From Lineus longissimus (lineage: Eukaryota > Nemertea > Pilidiophora > Heteronemertea > Lineidae), in the NCBI RefSeq assembly GCF_910592395.1, contig NC_088324.1, positions 14,288,953-14,352,952 of the forward strand: a stretch of 64,000 nucleotides of DNA, in the 5' to 3' direction. Position 1 is the first letter of the stretch. The number at the start of each line of letters is the position of its first letter. The notes under the pieces are model-generated. The model searched no databases and was not told where the DNA came from. It saw only the letters and a list, made by a program, of their open reading frames with translations. Position numbers and translations under genes: made by a program. Positions 1 through 11,440 of the stretch are shown here, piece after piece.

Positions 1-534
1 TGATTCGCAAAAATGAAAATTGTGAAACGTGTTTTTCATTTGAAAAAGAGAAAGAAATTACATAATCCACTAAAGATTTTTTTGAAATTTGAAAAAAATT
101 TGAAAGAAATTTACATGAATCGCAAAAATCGGCCATCATAATCCCACACTTAAAAACTGTCTCATCTTTAAAAGCTCTGACAAGTCGAAATGGACCAATG
201 CTTGTCTTACACTTAATGACTGAGTCAGCAGTCCAGCTGTCAAGTTCTATTGATAAACTTTTGCTGGCGGACCTGTTCATCCAGCTCATGTTGGTAATCG
301 GAGAAACCACTCGAGGACCTATGAGGGTGAGGCAATGCGTCATCATCAATACTTCAAGTAATAGATGAAGCAACAGAATCAACTTTCAGACTGAAAAGTG
401 GTGCGAGGTTCAGTGGTTGATATTTGGCTTAAGTGCAAAGCAAATATTGTGAAAAGTGATACTCCTCAATTACTGGATAAATGCAATTTGGCGAGTTGAA
501 TATTTCTGTGATTTTCTCATGGAGATTTACCTGG

Positions 535-600
535 GTACTGAATCCTGGGTTCTGGATCCTGCGTACTAGATCCTGGGGTCTGAATCGCGGATTCTGGATC
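535..600. repeat. degenerate short tandem repeat (CTGGATCCTG-like)
   Basis: Words of the type TCCTGGGTTCTGGATCCTG recur four to five times with substitutions. It looks like a small decayed minisatellite. The minus-strand open frame across it reads Pro/Gln-rich only because of the repeat. Confidence 0.4.
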
Positions 601-1820
601 TAAGAAATGTCCAACTAAAGGTGTTAGGTTGGTATCAAAGAAAGAAATGGCTGAGTCAACACAGGTCTGGGAACCAATGGCAACTAAACCAGCTGCAGTA
701 CCACAACAGGTTGTTGACATCCTCTTCAAACAAGTTTCGCCATCAACCCGATTATATCAAAGATTCTGAAGCTGCCAGATTATCGCGGATGACATCAGTT
801 CATCTCTCAAACAGCGCCGAGGCAAAATCAATGACGCCTGATTCCAAATTATGATGGAAACTCCGACCTTGAATATTTCCATTTTTGAGCCTTGGCTCCC
901 CTAGATGGTAATATGAAACCAAATATATTCCAGCTGGACATCCCTAACAATCCGGAAGGTTAATCAACGGATAATAAAGGGTTGAAAGGCGAATATATAG
1001 TTCTTGACATGAATGCACATAATTCCTCCGTTTCCAATTTGTCTGCAACAGATAGCAATCAGTCGACGACCACTCGAAGGACATTCTGATCACAAATGAA
1101 CACTATCTTGACATATCGTGTTCACGATGATCCACAAGCCAATAAAAATGCAAAAAACCTTCAATATTTGGATGACTCATGATTGCATCTGACGCTCAAT
1201 TGAGGAGCACTTATTGACGATCAAGATATCCTATGGTGATGGTAACGGCATCGCTTAATCCAACAAGTGTCAGACGTTCTCTACAATTGGTGTTAATCTG
1301 TTATCGAGAATGACTAAGACCACTTTGATTGGTTGCCATGTGGCTGGTGGTCACATCTGGTGTATGATTTTTAGATGGTTTCATGACAAAATCGAAAACA
1401 TTACCAGATCTTTTAGAATGATTTTTATCGAGATTTCAATTCACACACATTGAGACAAGGTCGCGGCATGGAAAGGCATCTTAAAAAGCATTTATGGACT
1501 TAAATGTAAAATAGATTTCAGGTGATCCTTATTATCTTACATTGTGACAAGACATATTTCCCATTGGTAAAGAAAGGTTGGCATAATGATATTTATATTT
1601 AACAACTTCATGCAGGATGTTGTCAAACAAAGAATGAGGTACCCTCAGCCTTGGCGTGTGATTTCGAGTTCTACTTGCTCGAGGTTACAGGTGGATGACT
1701 CGCTGATCGATGGTACTTTGGAGAGAGCGATGGATGGCCAATCAGCTCGATTCTGGGGCTAGCCTGGTAATGATCTGTCACCAGCATGTAGAAAATAGCA
1801 ATGAGGTTGTATTGTGCGTT

Positions 1821-1846
1821 ACAGTACAGTACAGTACAGTTACAGT
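1821..1846. repeat. (ACAGT)n microsatellite
   Basis: Four perfect ACAGT units followed by one interrupted unit (TACAGT). Simple-sequence repeat with no coding role seen. Confidence 0.85.
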
Positions 1847-2197
1847 ATTAATGAGATGTGAAAACTCTGTGGATCCTACATGTAGTTTAGTTAACTTTAT
1901 TAAGAAGATAAACCATAAGTTGAGATGAGTTCTGTCTCTTGCAAAAGAATATCAACAAAGCAAAAATACCTAAGTCAAGTTTAAAACTTCTCCCTAACTG
2001 TAACTCTCTCCCAAACCTCTGCTTACAATCCTCAAAGGATAAAGAGGTTACGCGTGAAAAAACCTCGTCCTTTGAATCATATTAGCGTTAGCATCCATTT
2101 CCTGTCCTCTAATGGACTCTAATAGAGGAACTGCAACATTTTCCCTAAGTGTGTTACTGTTACCAAAGCCAGTGGTCATTGGGGACATTATGGTAAT

Positions 2198-3750
2198 CTA
2201 ATCATAATCGGGCCGGGACTTTTTATCAGCAGTGGTTTGCCGCTTTTGAGAGTTTCCTGCTATACCAAGGTCACAGTAAGTGATAATTGGTGCTTTAAGG
2301 TTTGGTGCGAACAGATTGTTCCTCAAGAAGGAGATACCTTTATACAGCGGAGAGTAATCATCACATATTGTAGTCTCATTGTCAGCAACCATTTTCTAAA
2401 TGAATCGATGTCTAAAGAAGATGGCCAAAGACGGTGTCACTATGCCATTAGACACTAAAAATGCACCTAAAAATGTCCGCCAGAGAGGAGAAATTATACC
2501 CCGTGGAGATTAACTTCGCTAAGGGCTTGGTAAATGCTGAAGCAGAAAAGGAAGAAGAAGAAGACTGCATCTAAATGCATTTGGGTCCGTCTAGTTTTTT
2601 GTTAGATTTGGATAATTGATTCATATCACTTTATACATGTTATATCTCCTGCTGAGATGAGCCATGGTCCTCAAAGTCGTGACATTTTGTTCAAAAGTGC
2701 CATCAGTCATACCAAAATGTCCAAGCTTGAGGGTTAAAGTCAGTCTTTTCAGGACCAGGTGAGTTGCACATTTACTACAGAGGTCACTGTGGTTGCCTTG
2801 TTTCTTCTTAGGGTGAAGTCAACACAAGTCTTTGAAGCCCAAAACCAAGCTAACCCCATCACATCCAACTGTGTCAGATACATCCCAAACATTAGGTTAT
2901 GATGGCCCCCTAAGGCACACGATTATCGAATTTCCACCCAGAATGACATTTTCGCCTTCACTATATGTCTTTCTATCCTCCAACGGAAAATTGATTTGAT
3001 TGGTGCTGAGATCTGCGCGCATGGCCTTTTACTGCACTTGAAGCGTGTAATTGATCGTTTGGGATCGTTGAGAAGGTTGGTCGCATTATAGAAGCCATGA
3101 ACTCGCCGATCTTACACAAATGAGGACATCGGTAACTATTTTAACCCTCACTGCTGAATGCTTTTGATCTTGATCTTGATCTTTGGACATGGCAAATGGA
3201 GTAAAGTGATTTACCCAATGTCACAAACCATGTGCCCTTCAGCCACCAGGCCACGCCAACACTCCGCATTACACATATACCTTTATTGATTCTTCCCATT
3301 TTAAGATCCTCCCAACGCATGTTGAGGATTATTTTTCTGTTTGGCGCATGTTTTGCGTGTTGCACCAGATATCGATGGTACTTCTGCGATAGTGCCAGAG
3401 GAATGTGGCGTAATCGGATACAGCTGATGCCGAGCAGGAAATGGAAACTCAGATGCAACAGATGATTTTTTTTCCGTAATTCTCTCACAAATCGAATGGG
3501 AGTTTTCATTTATGTCACGGAGTACAGTGTTGTACTGGTGGATGTGTCGAACTCATTTGTAGGTGTTACATGCTCTGGCTTACCTCCGTGGAAACCAATA
3601 CCAATGAAAGTTTTAATATCTCTTTCTAATTCTCCTTTAAATATCTTGGTGAAATATCTGTCCTCAACAACAGCTCACATCTTGAACGATTTCGGTAGTT
3701 GCAAACAATTTTTTCAAGCTTTCAACAATTGGCTATCATTTTGTTAGATG
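2198..3750 (-). pseudogene. possible decayed coding remnants, unidentified
   Basis: Several minus-strand stretches read like broken coding sequence. One of 64 codons lies at 2198-2392. One of about 54 codons starts near 3690 and contains FTKIFKGELERDIK. A second frame overlaps the end of that one near 3540 and runs on to about 3320. The frame change near 3540 and the in-frame stops at the edges would fit an old transposon or processed gene that has decayed. No family could be named and no catalytic motif was found. The 122-codon frame at 3141-3509 competes with the coding-like frame on the same strand. Chance open frames remain a serious alternative. Confidence 0.18.
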
Positions 3751-6217
3751 TATGTTTGAAAATGAACCTGCCAACTACATCTTCATCCACAACCTCACGA
3801 AATAAATGAATCCTTCCCCTGGCTATAAACAGTCACAAGAGAGTGCTTATAGAATACAAACTTTTCATCTTAATAATGAAGACTTGCGGCTAAATTGGAT
3901 TTAAATTTGAAAAGAATTGAGGCCTTGAGGCCGGTGATGATAAATCAAAGTAGCAGGGTTGTGGAAAAAAGCATTTGCAATGTGAAAAGAATGGTGTGAA
4001 GTCAACAAAGGATAATGACCCTTCAACAATTTTGAATCGGGGCAGTGGTTGCCAAAAGTTCGGCCCAAAAGTTTGCAGGATATTTCCAGATTTTTTATAT
4101 CATGAATAGGTAGGTGTACCTTGGTTACCGGTACTGCTTGGTAACCTGGGTTACTTATCAATGCCTATGTGTAACCAAACACAAAATCTGGAGAGAACAT
4201 CTGAAATTCTTGAAACTGCTTTTATTTCCAAATAAATGAGAACTTATTCCCGCTTTAGTTTTTTTGTACTGGGCTGTACAAAACTCCCATTTTTTCTAAT
4301 AGTTTCCTGTTAGGTTTCCTTCAATCAGGTTTAAACCTCCTGGCTAAACAGCCTCAGAAAGAGAAATCCCTGGAAGATATGAGAATTCGCTGCAATAATT
4401 TGAGGAAATAGTAGAATGGAAATGGAAAATGACTCGCGCATGAAAATAGAGTGGAGGAGTATCCAGTAGCATTGTAACATGGAATATCAAAACCACAAAA
4501 GAGATTGTTATTGAGCTGGATTTTCTTTGAAATGTTATCTAGAGGCTGATAAAAGATCCCTTGCTTTGTATAGCTGTCAAACTGCTTCAGGAACAAACAG
4601 CATCCCAGAAGGTGTAGGAAAACGGGCCTGTATTTTCAAGAGTTGTCAAGAGAGAGATGTTGTCTCATCAGAGAGATGGCTCACAGTATCGTGTGATCTA
4701 TCCCACTGATCTTCCATCACCCAAAAACAATTCGTAAAAAACTACATTCAGTATATATATGGTTTAGAAGAGTAACTCCTTGACCTCAGACAGTCATTGT
4801 ATCAGAACTCTCATGACCAGTGCTGCGCTTAAAGCTTGACCACTGATATTTCAGGTACTTTGACTTCTATAAACCACAGCAATATCATTTTACCACAAAG
4901 GAGGACAGGGCAGAAAGGGAAATCCCTTCTTTGTTCAGAAAGGTACTTTGCAAAACTTTCTCAGAAGATTACTCAGCAAAAGTATCTTTCTTGAGGATAA
5001 ATCAGAAATGTTTGAGAGGGAGATAAACCAAGGATTCATAAGAAAGGAAAACCGCTACCCTCTTGAGATTCTTGTAGATGACTACGTCGTGTCACCATTT
5101 TTTCATCATAAAAACCCATTTCAAAGATACACAATTCTGATGATTCTTTGCTTGGACAAATTTATAGCTGCAAAACTTGGACTTGGAGAATAAAAGCCAG
5201 AAGATTTATGACAGTTGTTATTGATTGGCAATAAACTGGCGAGCTCTAATCCCACTTTGGCGTGCAACTAGCATCTCAAACAACACCTGCCTTCTAGATT
5301 AATGGTTTTAATGTTTCCTGTTGTCTGAAACAGAGTTATAGGGAAAATAAAGCAGAGTTGCCATCCTTCAAGAGAAAATTATCGGAAAATTTTGAAATAT
5401 CTCGGAGACAGTGAAATTATTTGGTTAGGAAGGACATCTGACATCAATAGGACACCAGATTTTATTTCATTGTCCGGACAAGATCATTGAGCAAGTCCCC
5501 CGCAATTTTCGGATGAAAATTCCTTCAGATGAACCAAAAAAATATGGTGAGATGACTGAGTGCCACCCCCCTCTTTCTTGCAAAGGGTAAAAAAACACTG
5601 GCTTTTCATTCAGAGCTCGTATCCGAAACCTCTTAGTCCCTCTTAGCATTTCCATTCTCATTTTGAGTCCAACACTTGAACAAATCCATCTCTGCCTTAT
5701 CATTCAGAACCCGTGTTTCAATTTTTTACAAGAAAGAAGCTGGGCTTTGAAAGAAATCTCTCAAGATGATTGCAAAAGCGGCTTCAAATCTCAAAGAAAG
5801 GCACGTCGGGAAAGCGCACAGACGTAAAGCCAAGTTGTTCTGTTTTATTGTCAAGGAATAAGATCACGACAGGATATTGAATGAATGATTCAATCAGCAC
5901 CTCACATGGCTAAAACATGAATCGGCTACAAACTGAGGACATGGACATACTGGTGTACATTTTCAGGTGGTTTACAATAAAACGAGGGAGTTTGATCTGT
6001 TAACTAGATCTAATTTACCGACGATTGTCTACAGTTTCAAAACACCAAAAGTTGCAAGATTGGACCAGCAACAACAAATGGTCATAAAGACCAGAAATCT
6101 TACTTTGAACTAACTGATGATGTTTGAATTCCTCCAGAATTCTACTGGTATGTGTCTGGTGTCGACAATATAATTGAGTTTTCTTATGAACCTCCATTGG
6201 AATGGCATTGGAATGGC
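3751..6217. other. non-coding stretch, no gene recognised
   Basis: No open frame has protein-like features and no strong repeat is visible. The last 20 bases before the minisatellite carry the word ATTGGAATGGC twice, which may be the remnant edge of the array that follows. Confidence 0.6.
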
Positions 6218-6834
6218 AAGGGTCAGACTTGGTCCCCTAAATCAGCCCATGGCTTGTGCAAGGGTCAGACTTGGTCCCTAAATCAGCCCATGGCTTGTGC
6301 AAGGGTTAGACTTGGTCCCCTAAATCAGCCCATGGCTTGTGCAAGGGTCAGACTTGGTCCCTAAATCAGCCCATGGCTTGTGCAAGGGTTAGACTTGGTC
6401 CCCTAAATCAGCCCATGGCTTGTGCAAGGGTCAGACTTGGTCCCCTAAATCAGCCCATGGCTTGTGCAAGGGTTAGACTTGGTCCCCTAAATCAGCCCAT
6501 GGCTTGTGCAAGGGTCAGACTTGGTCCCCTAAATCAGCCCATGGCTTGTGCAAGGGTTAGACTTGGTCCCCTAAATCAGCCCATGGCTTGTGCAAGGGTT
6601 AGACTTGGTCCCCTAAATCAGCCCATGGCTTGTGCAAGGGTTAGACTTGGTCCCCTAAATCAGCCCATGGCTTGTGCAAGGGTCAGACTTGGTCCCTAAA
6701 TCAGCCCATGGCTTGTGCAAGGGTTAGACTTGGTCCCCTAAATCAGCCCATGGCTTGTGCAAGGGTCAGACTTGGTCCCCTAAATCAGCCCATGGCTTGT
6801 GCAAGGGTTAGACTTGGTCCCCTAAATCAGCCCA
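6218..6834. repeat. 41/42-bp minisatellite, 15 copies
   Basis: Fifteen near-identical head-to-tail units starting AAGGGTCAGACTTGGTCCC. Eleven are 42 bp; units 2, 4 and 12 are 41 bp through loss of one C, and the last is cut short. The only other common variant is C or T in GGGTCAG/GGGTTAG, and the two types largely alternate along the array. All 41-bp units are of the C type. Because 42 is a multiple of three, one frame stays open over long parts and repeats the 14-residue string MACARVRLGPLNQP. The 41-bp units shift that frame, so a coding role is unlikely. Each unit carries a CCATGG palindrome. No spacers are present, so this is not a CRISPR array. Confidence 0.97.
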
Positions 6835-8750
6835 CAAGGTAGAAACGTGTTTCAAACGGCTGAACACGGGCGTGTTGGATCTTCATTGTATAATTGAGTT
6901 GTGTGATCATCTGTTAGAATGGCCTGTGACTAATGATCATTGTCCGCGCTAATGAAGTAAGGCTCATTAACGTTTGGTGACTCTCGTTATCGGATAATTC
7001 AATTGTCTCGTCACATCCTGGAATTATCATTGCTGGTAATATGACCAATTAGTATTAACTCCTTATCACTTCAACAAGTCAAATTTGACGATCATTATGG
7101 CCTTCCTTGGAGAGGTTACTATTAGGGAGGCTCCAATCTGCCTGGATCATTGCTCTCTCTGTGACCCATTTGACTAGACCAATTTAACTTCTGGAAAGAC
7201 ACCAAATTGTAGTCTAGACCGCTATCATTGATACCCTGCCCATAAAACTTTATCACATCGTAAGTTATGGTCGAGTAACCCCAAGGCGACGGTTTGGAGT
7301 CCTCCGTAATTGACTGATTGAGATTCGAGACAGATCAGCAATGATCTGTGGAGATGAAGTATGAATTGAGAAATATTTCAAGTCTGCCCAATTGACTACG
7401 CATCAGATATGATCACGAGGTCGATACCTCAAGATAGTTATTGATAGCGCTATGCATCACTATCACAGTATGGTCGAGGGGTTTGTTTAAATAATCTTCT
7501 TTCAACCATCTCCAGACAAAACAATATTCTGCAACGAACGTAAAACCATGAGGAGTGGCAAAAGGGCATTTGAGAAAAATATCTAAAATTTACGATGAAT
7601 TTTGGTGTTTTGAGCCTAAAATTCATCAGGGTGCCCTCTCCTCAGCAGTGCCTTTCTAGGCCTCCTGGGTCTGCCGTCGCTGGGTTGTCACCAGTGTCTC
7701 CAAGAACCCTGCTACCAACGTACCGCAATGGCTTCTCTAGACCCTGACAAATTAGTCACCGGCTCAATCAGCCATCGGAACGTAATGTAATCATATCATA
7801 CGAGACATCAGCTATGATAGCCGAAATACCCCCGAGGTAACCCGACTCATTCTGCCAGGAATTACGGTAGCCACCTCCCTATCATTGGACAATTAGGCGA
7901 CCTTGGTACATCTCACATTTCAAGGGTTATAGCATTACCGTGGAGACGGTCAGTCGGGTCGGCTTATGCAAATTAGCCGTCTTTAAAATGCAAATTAGAT
8001 TCTGCTGGGAGGAAGGGGGTCAGGGGCCAAGGTGATCTTAAAGATTTGTAATTATGTGCATACTTTTACTGCGAAAATGCACCTGGGGGTATCAGTAAAT
8101 TGTTGGCTTTCCAAATTCAGACTTTCTCCATTACTGATTTTGGACGGACTTCAAAATCATCACAATTTGACTTGAGATACCTCTCCAAAGTCAGCAATTC
8201 TTCTGTCATGTGCGACCATTATTGCAGGTAGCAACAATTTAAATTGCTCGTTTGGGGGGGGATCCAGCATGTTATTGTTTGCATCAAAAGATTAATTCTG
8301 CTTCTTTTTAGGTTTATACACTCTGAAGCAAAAAAAACCAAAGGTGACTTTTTTTTTTTTTTTGTAATGCCATACACCAGAAGACAGCATTTCACATATT
8401 TTCGGTTTATAGCCGAGATATACCGCTGGCAAAAAGACATGTTGTGTTCAGACAGTGAATCCAATATTTCGTAACATAATAATGCTCCTTTAGGCAAAAA
8501 AAGTGTGCAGAGAGGTGGATATCCTTAATCGGATGCTTTTGGTTATGCTCTCATGCTAATAGTGTTGTTAGAACTGAGTATGGTCTCTTGTATCGCAGGA
8601 AAATATTTTTTTTTTTAGATCCCACATCCTTGCTTTTAAGGTAAAAAGTGCATTTTCTATGGCATGTTTTTAGAACTCAGAAAGACATTCAAGATATGTC
8701 ATGATATGGGAAGAAACTTTTTTGTCACTCTCTTTCTGACCAACCCACTT
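6835..8750. other. motif-rich non-coding DNA
   Basis: No gene. The first part (6880-7060) is rich in homeodomain-like TAATGA, TCATTA and CAATTA words. Base composition is more balanced here than in flanking AT-rich DNA, which is common for conserved regulatory DNA but proves nothing without alignment. T-runs are present at 8349-8363 and near 8610. Confidence 0.45.
7966..7998 (+). promoter_or_regulatory. paired ATGCAAATTAG (octamer/homeodomain-type) sites
   Basis: The 11-base word ATGCAAATTAG occurs at 7966-7976 and again at 7988-7998, start to start 22 bp, about two helical turns. ATGCAAAT is the octamer bound by POU-domain factors and AATTAG is a homeodomain-type core. The pairing suggests an enhancer element. 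That is inference from motif and spacing only. Confidence 0.3.
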
Positions 8751-8769
8751 CCCTCACCGAAAAGCAGTG
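8751..8769 (+). repeat. left terminal inverted repeat of the 1.57-kb element
   Basis: CCCTCACCGAAAAGCAGTG, pairing with 10298-10316 on the other strand at 18 of 19 positions. Preceded by TT. Confidence 0.85.
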
Positions 8770-9614
8770 TGATATCAGTCAGGATTCAGTCAGGTTGCAG
8801 TGTTACCTCACATTTTTATGGCAGTGTTGAAATCAGTGGAAAGCAGTCATAGGGAGTGTTTTTCAGTCACGCAATACCAAAGCATACAGTTATACAGCAA
8901 TCAAAAATAGAGGTTAGGGAGTCATAAGCAGTGGTAAGACAGTCAAAATCAGTGGTAAGGCAGTCAAAAGCAGTGCTCATTTAAATATTTAGGCTGACTG
9001 ATTTCCACTGCTTTTGACACTGAAAATGACTCCCCACTATGCATCATGCACAGGGCTGGCAGTGGGGTTCAGTGTTAATTTAAATATTTCGCAGCACACT
9101 GAATCCACACTGAAACACCACTGATTTTGACTGCCATTTCCAAAACCTCTTGGAGGGAGCAGTCATTTTCAGTGTTAATATGAATAATTTATTTAATGGC
9201 ATGCAGGCACGGATGCCGAGAGAGGTTTGGGGGACGTAACCCCCCTGTGCTGATGACAACCAAAGAAATTGTTCGAAAAAGCAAAAACTTCTAGCGAACT
9301 GTTACTTTTGCTGTCCTGTTTGCGTCCAATATGGCAGTGATGACGTCATCTGCACAAATAGAGGACATCGCCATTGCATGATGACGTGACACAGTAAAAA
9401 GATGACAAATTCACGTCCTTGACCTATGTCATTGCAAACTTTGTCATAATGACAGTGATCAGATGGGGTTACTACCGACAATTGAAACGACACATGGCAC
9501 AAAGCTACTGTCAGTGATGTCAGGGATTGAAGCTAGATCAAATTGACGTCCAAATAAAGTAACTGCACGCGGCCTGTAGAATAATGATCTACTGATTGAT
9601 GTGTATTGAGCTCC

Positions 9615-9742
9615 CATGCAGATAATTTGCAGTGTATGCATACATTACAATTAACACCTATAGGGCCTACAGTAGATGCATGAAGATACATGCAGATATC
9701 TTGCAGTGTATGCATGCATTACAACAGCTATAGGGCCTACAG
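9615..9742. repeat. two-copy tandem duplication inside the transposon
   Basis: The word CATGCAGATA followed by TTGCAGTGTATGCAT and later CTATAGGGCCTACAG appears twice, starting at 9615 and 9689 (74 bp apart). It lies in the centre of the element between its motif-rich arms. Confidence 0.7.
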
Positions 9743-10297
9743 CCTTCTTGATTTGCTGAAAATACAACTTCAGTGTCTGTCTAGATTACCCTTTTTGCAT
9801 TCATTTGGCTCCTTATGTGTTCCAATTCAAACTGACTAAAACTCCCCTCTTCTCATATTGAAATTCGGGTAAATATCGAGAAATATGAAGAGCTACCATG
9901 ATTTCTTGAATGTTTGACTATCAAATTCAAACTTACTAGCTTCCTGTCTCAGGTTGCATTATGGTTGATATATAACACTGAATTTGACTGCAATTACCAC
10001 TGCTTTACACTGCCATCAAGTCTTAATCTCACCAGTCATAAAGCAGTGGTTTTCAGTCATGTTGAAAATGCCACGGGTTTCGATCAGAGTCGGAGAAGTG
10101 GAAATCAGTGGTCTTTCAGTCATAAGCAGTGTTTTTGAAATACGTCGTTCATAATGATATGCAAGTGGCAGTGCTTTGCAGTGGTCTTTCAGTCAAAATC
10201 AGTGGTATTAAAACATTAAGAAAAAATGATATGCCTAAGACAGTCATATGCAGTGGGGGTTTCAGTCAAAAGCAGTGTGATGCAGTCATTTTCAGTG

Positions 10298-10316
10298 CAC
10301 TGCCTTTCGGTGAGGG
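10298..10316 (-). repeat. right terminal inverted repeat of the 1.57-kb element
   Basis: The complement reads CCCTCACCGAAAGGCAGTG and matches the left end. Followed by TT. Confidence 0.85.
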
Positions 10317-10776
10317 TTGTCAAGTCCAGGGGAGCGTCGGTTAATATATAGTGAAACAAATATTTCACATGTTAAATTAGGCACGTTGAATATTTTGGAA
10401 ACTCTATTCATTTTCCAATAGAAAACTGGTGCATAGCCAGAACTCCTTCAAATCACTGACTGTATATGAGAATTGGAAAAATGAGTTCAAATTATCTTAA
10501 AGTCGATGTAAATTGACCTGCCACATGGGACCCATTGCCAACGTTTGGTGACCTCGGACGAACTAATCCACTGGAGAAAAGAAGGACGGGCGCCTCCGTT
10601 TGCATAATGCAGCAGGTGTTTGGTGATCAAAGCAATGTGTATTAGCAAGGGAAATTCTCAGACAAATTCTTGGGCATGTTAACGATATAGAATTTGGCCG
10701 ATGATATGGAAACGTTGATTTTCGGGAAGGCTCAGATTGATTGAGGATATGGTGTACTTGCCACCGGTCTAACTAC
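10317..10776. other. non-coding stretch
   Basis: No gene or clear repeat seen between the transposon and the decayed tandem array to its right. Confidence 0.6.
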
Positions 10777-11440
10777 AAGTGGTAAGAGAGTAAGCCAAGA
10801 CAAGAACATAAGCAGCCTTTGCTGCCAATGTAAACTTGTTGGTAGCAACCATAATCCACTTGTAATTATCACTGTTTCCATTTGGTTGCTAGAGGCAAAT
10901 ATAGAGGCTATCATCGATACAATAACAATGCAAGCTAAACCCATTCAACTGGTCAATCTATTAAGTGGAAGGCAAGCAGAAGATGGTGTCAAACATCAGC
11001 AAGAAAGAGATGTCTTTCTTAGCTTGCAGCCCCTCTTGTCAGTAGCATGGGTAATCCCTTGGCTGCATACATTTCTGGTCACTGGTGAAGCTAAAACAGA
11101 AACTCAATACGGTAACATTGTAAGCTACATTCATGTAACTGGTCAAAGAATAAGTGGAAAGCAAGCAGATTGAGTCAGAGATTGGTAAAATGTGTTTGTC
11201 TTGTTGTGTGAGCCAAGTGGCTTTGCTTGGTGTTTGCTTCCCTAGTGGGTAAGGTTTCTGCCTTTCTCTTTTGCAAATACAGTAAATATCAAATGTTGCC
11301 ATGATGTTGAAGTATCAAATCAGTCCTTTCTGGTGTCGATAGTCTCTTAGGCTACAGAAAAGAAGTGGAAGCATGCAGGTTTGGGTGCCTTGAGAGATAA
11401 AAGAACATTGCAAGCAAAACCCAGAGAGCTGCTAAGTTGT
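10777..11440. repeat. decayed tandem array, spacing about 186-211 bp
   Basis: The landmark AAGTGG followed by a purine-rich AAGCAAGCAG-like word occurs at 10777, 10963, 11152 and 11363. The sequence before two of them also matches well (ACTGGTCAA then TAAGTGG; AACAATGCAAGCTA against AACATTGTAAGCTA). A further match to that upstream part lies near 11402. Divergence is high, so this is an old array. The open frames at 10886-11173 and 11039-11302 are by-products. Confidence 0.55.

Larger units (their letters stand above)
1..2190. other. non-coding stretch, no gene recognised
   Basis: AT-rich DNA with stops in all frames. The first 120 bases are runs of A and T with repeated GAAA/TTTGAAA words. 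The open frame at 621-854 has no recognisable domain, so I do not call it a gene. A short degenerate repeat lies at about 535-600 and a pentanucleotide repeat at 1821-1846. Nothing else stands out. Confidence 0.6.
8751..10316. mobile_element. non-autonomous DNA transposon, about 1.57 kb
   Basis: The ends form a terminal inverted repeat: CCCTCACCGAAAAGCAGTG at the left and the complement of CCCTCACCGAAAGGCAGTG at the right, 18 of 19 matching. Both ends are flanked by TT, which may be a 2-bp target-site duplication. Inside each arm, short motifs of the form CAGTC(A)AAA(N)CAGTG recur many times in both orientations (about 8760-9195 and 9990-10300). Such subterminal motif arrays often serve as transposase binding sites. 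The centre has no transposase frame, so the element would need a transposase in trans. The superfamily is uncertain: the 2-bp duplication and CCCT ends do not settle it. Confidence 0.8.

Noticed and set aside
6152-6699. Long repetitive open frames over the minisatellite (up to 120 codons)
   Set aside because: They exist because the unit is 42 bp. The 41-bp units break the frame, and there is no start context or domain.
6218-6834. CRISPR-like array
   Set aside because: Units are contiguous and nearly identical with no variable spacers, and the DNA is eukaryotic in character.
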